From contig NC_036461.1 in the NCBI RefSeq assembly GCF_002775205.1, positions 20,973,645 to 21,037,644 of the forward strand: DNA of 64,000 nt, read 5' to 3'. Both the position numbers and the translations under genes were made by a program. Each line of letters begins with the position of its first letter. The first letter of the stretch is position 1. The notes under the pieces were generated by a model. The model ran no database searches. It was not told the origin of the DNA and saw only the letters and a program-made list of their open reading frames with translations. This document shows, in pieces, positions 1 to 9,430 of this stretch. The stretch is from Xiphophorus maculatus (lineage: Eukaryota > Chordata > Actinopteri > Cyprinodontiformes > Poeciliidae).

Positions 1-1377
1 CTGACCTAACAAACCCCAAATCTTTATGTTATCTTTCAAAAGAGATCTGAAACCTGTACAGTCCAAAGAACCATTTTGCCTTCAGTCCAGATAAAAAACA
101 ACACTTTTTTAGAGCCATAAATGTTTCCCCGACTTTCAATTTTGATAAACATCTAATTATAGAAAATCTGTTGTCATTTTTGAAGTACCACAATTTTATT
201 TCTTTTTTGGGATTTAAACAACAACATAATAATAATAACATAACAACATCCCGAGTTGTTTGGTTGGGTTTTGTTTATTTCTGTGTTTCTTAGTTCCTCT
301 TCTTTTATTTGGATAAGCTGGTTTTTGTTTTGCTCTGGTTTGGTGCTTTTATATTATTCTCATTTCAGTATTTTATGTGTCTTATTTTTGGGTAGATCAG
401 TCTTGTTTCTGTAATTCAGTCCTTTCTTAGTTATTCCAGTTCATTATGTCTCGTTGGTTCAGTTCTCCTTGATTTGTTTATTCCCCAGTGTTCCCCCTCA
501 GTTTTTCTCTCTCCCCTCACACCAGCTAACTGTTAGTCTTTAGCCTGGTCCTTTGTGTCAGCATTCAGCCTCCCAGTACTTAAGATCTCTCCTTCAGTTA
601 CTCCTCGCTGGTTCCTCCTGTCACTTCCCTTTAACCTCCCCATGTTCTCATCACTGGTTTGATCTTTTCATTATTCACTGCACATTTCTGGTGTTTTGCA
701 TTTGGGTTTTCAATTAATCTGCCAACAAATCATCATGGCACACAAATCTTACATAAATCTATAGGATGTTGCTGAGGTCAGTAAACCTCATACATAGATT
801 CGTATGTGAAGGATTAAACCAGCACAAACAGAGTCAGCGAGGAAATTTTAATCATATGTATGTATTGAATACAAAGATATATCTTTGAGATCACACTTCT
901 CAGAACATCTAACAGCAAATCTCCCAAAGTGATCAGAGATTTTAGCCCTAACAACGGTTTTAATCAAGAGACTACCCGCCCAAATCATCACACAATAACT
1001 TTTCCCCCAAGAACCTGATCAGTTCTTCCCTCTTCAGCTGCAGGTGCAAAGTCTGTTTTCCTGAGCTGATGCACAAACTAATCCACTGCTTGGAGGAACT
1101 AACCTTCCACCCAGATTCACAGACATCCCTGTCCTCACAAATAGTTATTAATCATAAAACACCTGAATAATATATTAACTTCTAAAAATGTTAAATGTAA
1201 AAATTAAAACCTGAATCGGCCTTCAAAAACTCCCATATTAATGAAGATATTTGTGGAGAATTAGGTAAAATTATAGGATAGTTTTCAATGACAAGAAAAA
1301 CAGATTAAAAAATACATAACTGGAACTTTTCTGTTGTGGAAATTCAATTGTTCTGTTGTATACTACTGACGACTATG
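1..1377. other. AT-rich stretch, no gene seen
   Basis: No convincing coding exon is visible on either strand. Positions 240-720 are T-rich, of a kind common in dispersed teleost repeats, and 3190-3300 has similar composition, but I cannot name a family. Because a zinc-finger exon with a splice acceptor follows at 1916, upstream exons of that gene could lie here or to the left of the window; I could not identify any. Confidence 0.4.
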
Positions 1378-1605
1378 AGCCGACTGTGGCTCTGTGGGTA
1401 AAGTAGTTGTTTTGTGATCAGAAGGTTGTAAGTTCAATTCCAGCTTCCTCCTGTCACATGTTGATGTACCCTTGTGCAAGGCACTTACCCCCTACTGATG
1501 TATAAATGTGTGAGTTTGTGTGTGCAAATGGGTGGATGTGACTCCAGTGTAAAGTGCTTTGAATGGTCAAAATGATTGGAAAAGCGCTATACAAGTTCAG
1601 TCATT
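1378..1605 (+). repeat. tRNA-derived SINE
   Basis: A tRNA-like head carries an A-box-like stretch (tggctctgtgggtaaag, from about 1386) and a B-box-like stretch (ggttgtaagttcaattcc, from about 1424). It is followed by the body typical of fish SINEs: a 'ttgtgcaaggcacttaccccc' block and a tail reading 'gactccagtgtaaagtgctt' then 'aagcgctatacaagttcagt'. Substitutions in both boxes suggest an old, inactive copy. The family name is not assigned. Confidence 0.75.
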
Positions 1606-1915
1606 TAGCATTTTATTAAAATGTACTTTTGTCATTATGCCTAGATTAAAAGACCATCAGTTGGTTTTTCTGCATTTTTAACTAAATTATTAGGAGCCAT
1701 TAAAAATGTCCAGAGAGCCACTTGTGGGGCCACAGGTTCCAGACCTCCAGTCTACCTGAGAGAAAGGCAAATTTATACTTTTGCATTTGATTAAACTAAA
1801 CGGGGAGATGTGTTAGGATGCTTTTCATCTTTGTAAAGCAATAAAGCTGTTGACTATCAAAGTGTTTCTGTATTATTTTTACTGTTGGTTATAATTACTG
1901 TATTTCCCTTCATAG

Positions 1916-3013
1916 AACCAAACCTGCACAAACCCAGGCGGACATGAAGATAAAGCCTCAGTTGGTCCCAGCGATGGACAGCAGGTTCAGCCCACCCAGA
2001 GGCTGCAGAAAAAACACCGTTGTGACAAGTGTCCGAAACATTTCAGATTGAAGTATCTGAAAATTCATCAACGCATTCACACTGGAGAGAAGCGCTATCT
2101 CTGTGACCAGTGTGGAAAGACTTTCATTCACAAGAGTAATTTTAACACTCATCTGCGAATCCACACTGGTGAAAAGCCTTATAGCTGCAGTCAGTGTGAG
2201 AAGAGATTCAAACAATCCACAGCTCTGAAGTGTCATCAGCAAATCCACACTGGTGAAAAGCCTTATAGCTGTAGTCAGTGTGAGAAGAGATTCAAACGTT
2301 ACTCAAATCTGAAGCGTCATCAGCGAATCCACACTGGTGAAGAGCCTTATAGCTGTAGTCAGTGTGAGAAGAGATTCAAACAATCCACAGCTCTGAAGTG
2401 TCATCAGCAAATCCACACTGGTGAAAAGCCTTATAGCTGTAGTCAGTGTGAGAAGAGATTCAAACGTTACTCAAATCTGAAGCGTCATCAGCGAATCCAC
2501 ACTGGTGAAGAGCCTTATAGCTGTAGTCAGTGTGAGAAGAGATTCAAACAATCCTCAGCTCTGAAGCGTCATCAGCGAATCCACACTGGTGAAAAGCCTT
2601 ATAGCTGTAGTCAGTGTGAGAAGAGATTCAAACGTTACTCAAATCTGAAGCGTCATCAGCGAATCCACACTGGTGAAGAGCCTTATAGTTGTAGTCAGTG
2701 TGAGAAGAGATTCAAACGTTACTCAAATCTGAAGTGTCATCAGCGAATCCACACTGGTGAAGAGCCTTATAGCTGTAGTCAGTGTGAGAAGAGATTCAAA
2801 AAATCCTCAGCTCTGAAGTGTCATCAGCGAATCCACACTGGTGAAAAGCCTTATAGCTGTAGTCAGTGTGAGAAGAGATTCAAACGTTACTCAAATATGA
2901 AGCGTCATCAGCGAATCCACACTGGTGAAGAGCCTTATAGCTGCAGTCACTGTGAGAAGAGATTCAAACGTTCCTCACATCTGAAGCGTCATCAGCGAAT
3001 CCACACTGGATAA
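1916..3013 (+). CDS. C2H2 zinc-finger protein, terminal exon with 12 fingers
   Basis: This is the last coding exon of a Krueppel-type C2H2 zinc-finger gene, expected to encode a nuclear DNA-binding regulator. A pyrimidine-rich acceptor (tttcccttcatag) ends at 1915, and the frame then stays open for 365 codons to TAA at 3011-3013. About 35 linker residues precede finger 1 (CDKCPKHF, from 2021). Twelve C-x2-C-x12-H-x3-H fingers follow, joined by TGEKPYS or TGEEPYS linkers. Fingers 3-12 are near-identical 84-bp units that largely alternate between the contact helices RYSNLKR and QSTALKC/QSSALKR. Upstream exons (start codon and any KRAB, SCAN or FAX-like domain) are not recognised. A candidate poly(A) signal, AATAAA, lies at 3152-3157. 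The strand is opposite to dctn1. It could be a nested gene or a partial copy. Confidence 0.85.
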   Translation, partial: NQTCTNPGGHEDKASVGPSDGQQVQPTQRLQKKHRCDKCPKHFRLKYLKIHQRIHTGEKRYLCDQCGKTFIHKSNFNTHLRIHTGEKPYSCSQCEKRFKQSTALKCHQQIHTGEKPYSCSQCEKRFKRYSNLKRHQRIHTGEEPYSCSQCEKRFKQSTALKCHQQIHTGEKPYSCSQCEKRFKRYSNLKRHQRIHTGEEPYSCSQCEKRFKQSSALKRHQRIHTGEKPYSCSQCEKRFKRYSNLKRHQRIHTGEEPYSCSQCEKRFKRYSNLKCHQRIHTGEEPYSCSQCEKRFKKSSALKCHQRIHTGEKPYSCSQCEKRFKRYSNMKRHQRIHTGEEPYSCSHCEKRFKRSSHLKRHQRIHTG

Positions 3014-3304
3014 AAAGCCTGATCCACGTAAGACAGCAGCAACATCTGGAATGTGAGGGAACTTCTTTCTCTCCTCCTGTCTTCTATCACTATGGCGACA
3101 ACAGTCGGTGCTGTCAGTAACATCTATATCAATAATAATAACAAGCATGCAAATAAATTGTCTTGTCATCCTTTTGTTGTAGCAAAAACAAAGATGCTGT
3201 CAGGATCTGGGGTTGTTTGAGTTTGGTTTTGGAATTTTGTAATCTTTGGTGTTCCTTAGATTTGTCTATTTTTGCCTTGTTTTCCACTTCTGTTCTTCCT
3301 TAGA
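3014..3304 (+). other. Probable 3' UTR of the zinc-finger gene, then unannotated sequence
   Basis: This follows the zinc-finger stop codon. AATAAA at 3152-3157 is a plausible polyadenylation signal about 140 bases after the stop. From about 3190 the sequence turns T/G-rich and shows no coding potential. Confidence 0.4.
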
Positions 3305-3309
3305 GTAAT

Positions 3310-3990
3310 TGAATAAAGTTTATTTATAAAGTGTCTGTCACAGACATAAAATCACAAATCACAATAGAAATCAGCCTTAAAACAATAGAAAACATAAAAC
3401 CAACATAAGAAACACAGTAAAATCAAGAGATAAAAGCCTGAGAAAATACGAGGTTTTTAAAAACCTTCAGAGTCAGAAAAACGGAGCTGCAAGTGTAAAC
3501 TGTTCCACCGCCACCGACTGAAAGGCCCCCGTTAGTTTTTAACTGTGTTTAACCGTGTTCATGGAACAACCAAAACATTCAGAGTTTGAGAACAAAGACC
3601 ATGAGCAGCAGAATATTTAGTTAAAAGCTGACAAAGGTAATCAGGAGCCTGGTCTTGTAATGTTCTGTATGTCCGCAGAAGTACTTTAAAACAAATCTTA
3701 AAATCACCTGGAAGCCTGTGGAGTGAAAATGGAACAGGAGAGATATGGCAGAATTTATTGGATTTGCTGAGAAGTCTGGCTTCTGCGTTCTGTATTGATT
3801 GCAAAGGTGAAATTGAGGATTTATCCAGGCAGTTAAAAAGAGCATTACAGTTTTCCAGAGGAGATGACATAAAAGCTGGAATGATTTTCTCCAGGTCAAT
3901 TCTGGAGACCATTTGTCTAATTTTAGAAATGTTTCTGAAATGAAAGAAATTAGAACAGGAAACAGCCTTAATGTGAGTCAAAGCCATTTG
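3310..3990 (-). mobile_element. L2-clade LINE remnant (3' end of reverse transcriptase ORF)
   Basis: Translated on the minus strand, about 3559-3960 matches the C-terminal region typical of L2-type fish LINE reverse transcriptases: a 'NISKIRQM' block, 'LENCNALFNCLDKSSISPLQ' in place of the usual LDYCNALL motif, 'FCHISPVPFSLHRLP', then 'FKVLLRTYRTLQDQAPDYL'. The sequence down to about 3310 resembles the usual C-terminal tail but contains stops. The element is 5'-truncated and lacks the catalytic YADD region, so it is dead. Confidence 0.75.
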
Positions 3991-4000
3991 ATTCATCATA

Positions 4001-5004
4001 ATCATCCAAAAAGGAACCCAAACTGGGAATGCATCTTATATTAATACATGACTGTGCTGCATAAACTCCTGTACCTAAGTGGCCCATAAAGGATCAATTT
4101 GACCTGAAAGAAATGAAGGAAACAAGATGTGGAAATGATATTCATGAATTTTTATACTTTATATTCACTGCAAAAAAAATCACCTGCAGAAATTTGCCTT
4201 TAAAAATTAGCCTGAAAACATAAAATAAAATTAAAAAATTAATATTTTTCAAGAAACATTTGCGGGAGAATTTTTTTGTGCATTTAGAGTAAAAAATATA
4301 TATATTGATAATTGCACAGAATAGATTCAAGGTTGTAATTTCAATGTGTAAAAAATGAGATTAAATTTCTTCCATTTAAAATCTAACAGCTAAATTATGA
4401 CAGAAAACGTAAATAGTGTTCCTACACATTTTTCCACATTCAATTTTTTTTATTTTTCAATACTTTTCAATTGTTTGACTTGTGTGAATGGTAATAATAA
4501 CCCTAGAATCTCAATTCTAGGGTTTTATATACCAGGACAAAATATCCTTCTGAACTCTGAAATTGGTTTAAATGTGACCGCAAAGGTGAACAAAAGTCAA
4601 AAAAGATACTTTTCTCCAACTGGAAAATGTTCAGACTGTTGGAAAATTTCATCATAATTCTTCCAAACTTGATGAATCATTGCTAACGTGTCCATATTAG
4701 CACACAAAGATCATGTTTTCATACAGATGCTCACTCTGATCCCTCTATTTTCAATACTTCACTTTGTTTTCCAACTCAACGCTCTGCAGGTTTTCCAGTG
4801 GAGTTATTAGTTCACCGCCTGTCAGAAAGCTGCAGAGGAAAACTGACACTTTATTGTTAAATTAACTTGAGTCTTTCTAGAGAAGAAAAAATGGTTTCTT
4901 GTAGAATTTCTATTTTTCAAATGAAATGTACATTGAAAATAAACGGTTATCAAACACCGATGGCGTCCTGGTGATTTTTACTTGAACCTGCAGCAACAGG
5001 TGGC
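4001..5004. other. AT-rich intergenic sequence with one perfect inverted repeat
   Basis: No gene is seen. A perfect 11-bp inverted repeat (AACCCTAGAAT, loop ctca, ATTCTAGGGTT) lies at 4499-4524. The rest is low-complexity A/T. Confidence 0.4.
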
Positions 5005-5545
5005 TCGATTCTGACAGAGTTGGGTACTAACTAATTACACTTACCCAAGTATCTTTGAAAAAAATACTTTAAGGAGTACATTTACTACTCTGTACTTTCA
5101 GTAATTTTATTATGAAGTATTTCTACTCTAACTTGAGTAACATTTCTGGATTTTCTACCCAATGAATGAAAAACAAACATGTTTTAACCAAAATTTCACC
5201 AGACACACACCTGCAGTTTCTATTAAAGTTTAATAAGTTTTATATTGAAAGAAACTGATTTGGACAAAAATATTTTGAATAATATTTTTACTTTTTGCTC
5301 CTTATATGAATTATTGTCATTTTCGTCTTTAAAACAGTAAAATTTCCACTTAAATTTATATTTCAGTCCATCTAATGATGTAATTTTTAAATATTAAATG
5401 ATTGATAATCTAATCAGTACTTGAGTACTTTTTACCAAATACGTTTTGCTCTTACTTGAGTAATTTCTTGGACAGATGCTTTTTACTTTTACTTGAGTAA
5501 AATATGTTGAAGTAGTGCTGCTCTTACTTGAGTACAATTTCTGAG
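5005..5545. repeat. Dispersed DNA-transposon-like repeat rich in ACTTGAGTA motifs
   Basis: It begins near 'agagttgggtactaacta' and carries several copies of 'acttgagta' at about 5130, 5420, 5455, 5492 and 5526. This arrangement belongs to a very common non-autonomous fish DNA transposon family, probably hAT-related. Clean terminal repeats are not preserved, so the boundaries are approximate. Confidence 0.55.
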
Positions 5546-6205
5546 AACTTTATCGGATCAATACTAACAAGACAAGACTGAAATATTGTTTAATTTTTGT
5601 ACTGCAGTTTCTCAACTCTTACTGAAAACAGATTTTTTGATTGGGTCTCAAATTATATATTTTTTTGTTTAGGAAAAAATGCACACACATTTCAATTGTT
5701 TCTGTTAATTGTGTAAATATGTTAAAGTATTTTGTAGAATATAAACTTTAAAGTTTGAACAAAGTAAGTCAAAGGAAAACGCACCAAACACCTAAAGGTC
5801 AGAAGTTTGGTATATCAGTGTTAAAATCAGCGGCAGTGGCCCGGTATTTACATGGTTTCAGATTGATATAAAATAAATTAGAATAATAAAATACACAGTA
5901 TTGCACAACTCTATTAACAACAATTTGAACAACTGTAGCAAATAAAGTCGCTGGTGTGTGAAAAATGGTGAGAGGTTGGACAAAGTTAACATTTATTAGT
6001 AATTCAATCTGAATTGTTGGATATTTAAAAAATATATTTTAATGGATTGGTTTGGTTTTATGTTTCTAAATCAGATTATTTTACATATTTTCGGAAGGGA
6101 AATATAATTTAAATAGAAAACTTAATGTTTCAGTGAAAAACCCCAAATAAAATCTATATTATTGTTCAAACCTGTTTATAGTGAAGCCATTTTAAAACCG
6201 ATGCT
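5546..6205. other. AT-rich stretch, nothing recognised
   Basis: No open frame of note, RNA gene or repeat family is recognised here. Confidence 0.35.
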
Positions 6206-6210
6206 GTGGG

Positions 6211-6388
6211 GCGTGCTGTGGTGGAGCAGGGGGTTAGCACGCCCCACGTTTGGAGGCCTTAGTTCTCGACGCGGACGTTGCGGGTTCGACTCCCGGGCCC
6301 GACGACCTTTGTCTTCCCCCCTCTCCTCACCCCTCCTTCCTAAATACGAGCCACTAGCGCCGCAAAAACTCTTCGGAGAAAAAATGCT
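6211..6388 (+). repeat. tRNA-derived SINE (cyprinodontiform-type head)
   Basis: The head reads 'gcgtgctgtggtggagcagg', then 'tttggaggccttagttctcg', then a near-perfect B box in 'gcgggttcgactcccgg' (about 6280-6297), followed by a body with 'gtcttccccc' and 'gagccactagcgccgcaaaa'. This combination matches a SINE I know from poeciliid and killifish genomes, which is the main basis for the taxonomic guess. It is not a functional tRNA: there is no intact cloverleaf, and the tRNA-like head runs straight into a SINE body. Confidence 0.7.
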
Positions 6389-6656
6389 GATGCTGTGGCA
6401 CCCACTGGTGTCCGCAAGTACAAATCACTGCAGCAAACGGAAAGGGGCGGGGACTGACCACTGTCAGTCACATACCTTATTTGGAAATGGGACCATTGTA
6501 CTCTGGATGTGAAGGGGGCGCTATTTCCTATATTATCCATGGTCTCCCGTTTTATTTCCATTTGAAATCTGTGATATATCTTCATCTTTAGGAAGGAGTT
6601 TCACTCTCAACATGTACTTGAACTTCTCTCCTTTCTTTATTAATTTATAAATAAAT

Positions 6657-6700
6657 GATTTCTCTATTTATTAATTTATTAATAAATAAATAGAGAAATC
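6657..6700. repeat. Perfect 16-bp inverted repeat next to the dctn1 exon duplication
   Basis: GATTTCTCTATTTATT at 6657-6672 is the exact reverse complement of 6685-6700, with a 12-base AT loop. Its right arm ends where the duplicated dctn1 sequence begins, which suggests a link between the hairpin and the duplication breakpoint. Confidence 0.8.
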
Positions 6701-6844
6701 CTTCCCTCCGCCGCCCGCAGGTCGGCTGGGTTGCTGGGGGAACAGAGGTTGATACATAAACGACACACATGAATATATAAAACAAAAATGACTTTGAAAA
6801 TAAAACATCAGTACATCTATATGAACCTGGTACAAAGGATTCTA
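6700..6844 (-). pseudogene. Partial duplicate of dctn1 exon 8 with its splice acceptor
   Basis: About 145 bases match 9397-9542 almost perfectly; I see one substitution or indel in an A-run near 6800. On the minus strand the copy holds 112 bases of intron 7, the pyrimidine-rich acceptor (ccccag) and the first 34 coding bases of exon 8 (Gln-Pro-Ser-Arg-Pro-Ala-Gly-Gly...). It then breaks into the AT-rich hairpin, where the frame meets a stop about ten codons later. It lies 2.6 kb downstream of the real exon in the direction of dctn1 transcription, so its acceptor could compete in splicing or create a truncated transcript. Confidence 0.85.
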
Positions 6845-8460
6845 ATATAAATAAAGAATGTCATATTATTAATTTATTAATTTTTAATTTATTTATTAAT
6901 TATTTATTAATTATTTTTTTACTTCAGCGCAGCTCACAGTTTTTAACAAATTCCGTAGCTTTTCCTGTACTTCTTAGTCGTATCTTTTCAGGCCTGCTAC
7001 TGCCTCTAGAGGTGCGGGGGTGGTAACACTACAAATATAATTACGTCACTTAACTAGAATACCATCAAGTCTTTATTATTAGGCATGAGCAGCAAAGCGC
7101 TGCGAAGGCCTGTTGTTTTCATACTGTTTATTATTATGATTCTGCCACCCTCTTTGGGGGCCTTTTTGGGGGTTTTATAATATTCAAAAACTCACCAAAC
7201 TTGGCGGACACGTCAAGGCTGTTTAAAAATTTTGTATTTTAAGGTCATCACAAAAATTGCAAAAAAACCCGGCTCAACGGCGCCACCTAGCAACTTTCAA
7301 AAGACCCTTTGCTATTCCCTTACTTCACAGTAGAGACTTGAAATTTGGTACAATTGTACAGCTCACCAAGACGCTCAGCATAACAAACTTTGGTGGGCAT
7401 GGCCTCATTTCTCTATAGCGCCCCCTAGAATATTTTAAATGATCAGCCCCAAGCAATGCTTTAACCTAGAATTATGAAACTTGGTACACATGTGTATCTT
7501 GTCAGGACGTACAAAAAAGTCTCTTGGAGCCATGGTCCAAACCCATCAGGAAGTCGGCCATTTTGGATGAAAGCCGTCATTTTCTCTTTTTTATAGACGT
7601 CGTACCTGATCAAACTCCTCCTACAGTTTTTTAGATACAGACTTCACAATCACTCAGCACACTTCTGAGGGATCAAAGGTTAAAATTTATCAGAGGATTT
7701 CTCGTACATCAAAGCATGTGGGCGTGGCTAAGTGTCAAACTTTTACTATTTGCCATGGAACATCAAGGTTCAGTAACTTCCACAGGAAAAGTCACAGCCG
7801 CATCAAATTTCCTATGTCTCTCTACAGACCAGTCCTGATCACATTGTCACGGTCCGGTGATGTCATCACCTTAGCCCCACCCACGTCCAACAGGAAATCA
7901 ACTGTTGGACGTTGTACTCCCTTTTACTTCCTGTAAAGCACTTTGTATTGCCTTGTTTCTCAAAATGTGCTAATAAAATTACCTTTATCTTACTTTATAA
8001 TTACCATCAAGGCTTAATAAATTCCAAATGGAAAGTCACAGCTGCATCAGACTTCCTATGTCTCTCTACAGACCAGTCCTGATCACATTGTCATGTTCAA
8101 TTGATGACATCATGTTATCCCTGCCCATTTCCAACAGGAAGTCACCTGTTTTTCTGCTGTATGTCTTACGTTTATTGTATTATTTAAATGGATTTAATCC
8201 TGTGCAAACTCACTTAAAATGATAATATGATGAACTCTGTCGATGCTCGCTGCTGGCTGAACCGTGTGGGCATGGCCAAATGGTGAGTATCAATCTCTAG
8301 CCATATCATACGATTGTCTTTAAATCACACACGGATGATCCGATTGGCACCAAACTCGATATGTAAGACCTTTGTTCACCTCTGAAGAGCCCAACAGTAT
8401 TGAAATGTAATTTGACTCCTTTGCGCCCCCTAAGTTAATTCATCAGCAATATCTCCTCGC
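6845..8460. repeat. Dispersed teleost repeat with an internal ~100-bp duplication
   Basis: After an AT-rich start (6845-6930), the stretch 7145-8460 has phrases of a widespread non-coding fish repeat: 'ccccctagaatattt', 'aacttggtacacatgtg', 'ggccattttggatgaaag', 'caccaaactcgatatg'. Within it, 7765-7880 and 8005-8125 are diverged direct repeats; both contain 'cctatgtctctctacagacc' followed by 'agtcctgatcacattgtca'. No protein is supported. Confidence 0.5.
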
Positions 8461-8587
8461 CACATCGACCGATCTGCTCCAGATTTTTTGTGAGTCGTCG
8501 GCGAGCGCTGCTTCTGCGGTGGCGAGCGGGCGGCGGTGCTGGAACCCCTGAGGTGGCCAATAGGCCGGAGCTGCGCTTGGCTGCAAG

Positions 8588-8645
8588 GGCTGCTTGAGGC
8601 TGCTTGAGGCTGCTTGAGGCTGCTTGAGGCTGCTTGAGGCTGCTC
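8588..8645. repeat. 10-bp minisatellite (about six units)
   Basis: Consecutive copies of 'ggctgcttga' run from about 8588; the last copy diverges to 'ggctgctcgc'. On the minus strand it could be read as repeated Ser-Leu-Lys-Gln-Pro-type peptides, but nothing else supports coding. Confidence 0.85.
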
Positions 8646-9253
8646 GCAGTTTTAATTTGACGTTGTTTTGTTCTCTTTTCTTTTTCCTTTCCACTCTAAG
8701 ATGTAAAGTGGAAAATAATTTCTTGAAGTTGCACTGTGTATTTGCTCAAGCAACCTATTTAGTTTAACAATATGAAACATTGTTAAACTATAGCTTAACA
8801 ATGTTGAACTAATACAAGATAGTTCTTATGAATATTATTTGTTACTTCCATGAAAAAAAAACTGAACTGACACATTAATGTGCAATTAATTAAATAAGGT
8901 CGGGGGTAGAGGGGGGAGTTATGTAGAGAACAGATCTCTCTACTTTTTCCACCTTTTCATTCCTTCATGCAAGAATTCCTAAAAACATTTTGGTAGCATT
9001 AAGAATGTATTCCCAGAAATGAGAGTCTTTTAATCTAAGCGTTTCTGTAGGATTACAACAACACAAATTGACAGCTGAGTTAAAAAAACATGTAAGTTAA
9101 AAGGCCAAAGGCGAGAAGATGTCACATGTGCTGGTCGTAATTTTTCCTCTCTCTCAGCGGGGAGGCTTTTAACAATGACTTCTGAACCTCTGCCTGTTTT
9201 GCTACTTCGCAAGCAACGTTTCAGGACGTCATTTGCGTGACGTTGATTCTAAC
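8646..9253. other. Sequence after dctn1 exon 8, no further exon seen
   Basis: In dctn1 orientation this is the start of the intron after exon 8, with donor GTTAGAA at 9253 downward. A short inverted repeat (TTTAACAAT, ATTGTTAAA) lies near 8764-8788. No coiled-coil exon is recognisable here or further left. Confidence 0.5.
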
Positions 9254-9430
9254 CTTGCTGGGGCCGGGGACCGGCGGGTTTCCAGGAGAGTGGAGGGTCG
9301 GGATGACCGGTGCAGCCAGCGGGGTCTGCGCCGGCGTGCTGGGCTCGCTGCTGCTCATCTCGCCGGCCGATGCCGACGCCGAGCCGGACGCGGCCCCCTT
9401 CCCTCCGCCGCCCGCAGGTCGGCTGGGTTG
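9254..9430 (-). CDS. dctn1: dctn1 exon 8 (Ser/Pro/Thr-rich segment)
   Basis: This 177-bp, phase-0 exon encodes 59 residues starting [10 protein letters not shown] and containing the conserved [19 protein letters not shown] block before ending PGPSK. The acceptor is 'gttcccccag' and the donor is GTTAGAA, a weaker site. It is strongly GC-rich against an AT-rich background. Its 5' end is duplicated at 6700-6733. Confidence 0.92.

Noticed and set aside
6211-6300. Possible tRNA gene
   Set aside because: The B box is good, but the head continues into a SINE body and lacks a convincing cloverleaf and 3' end.
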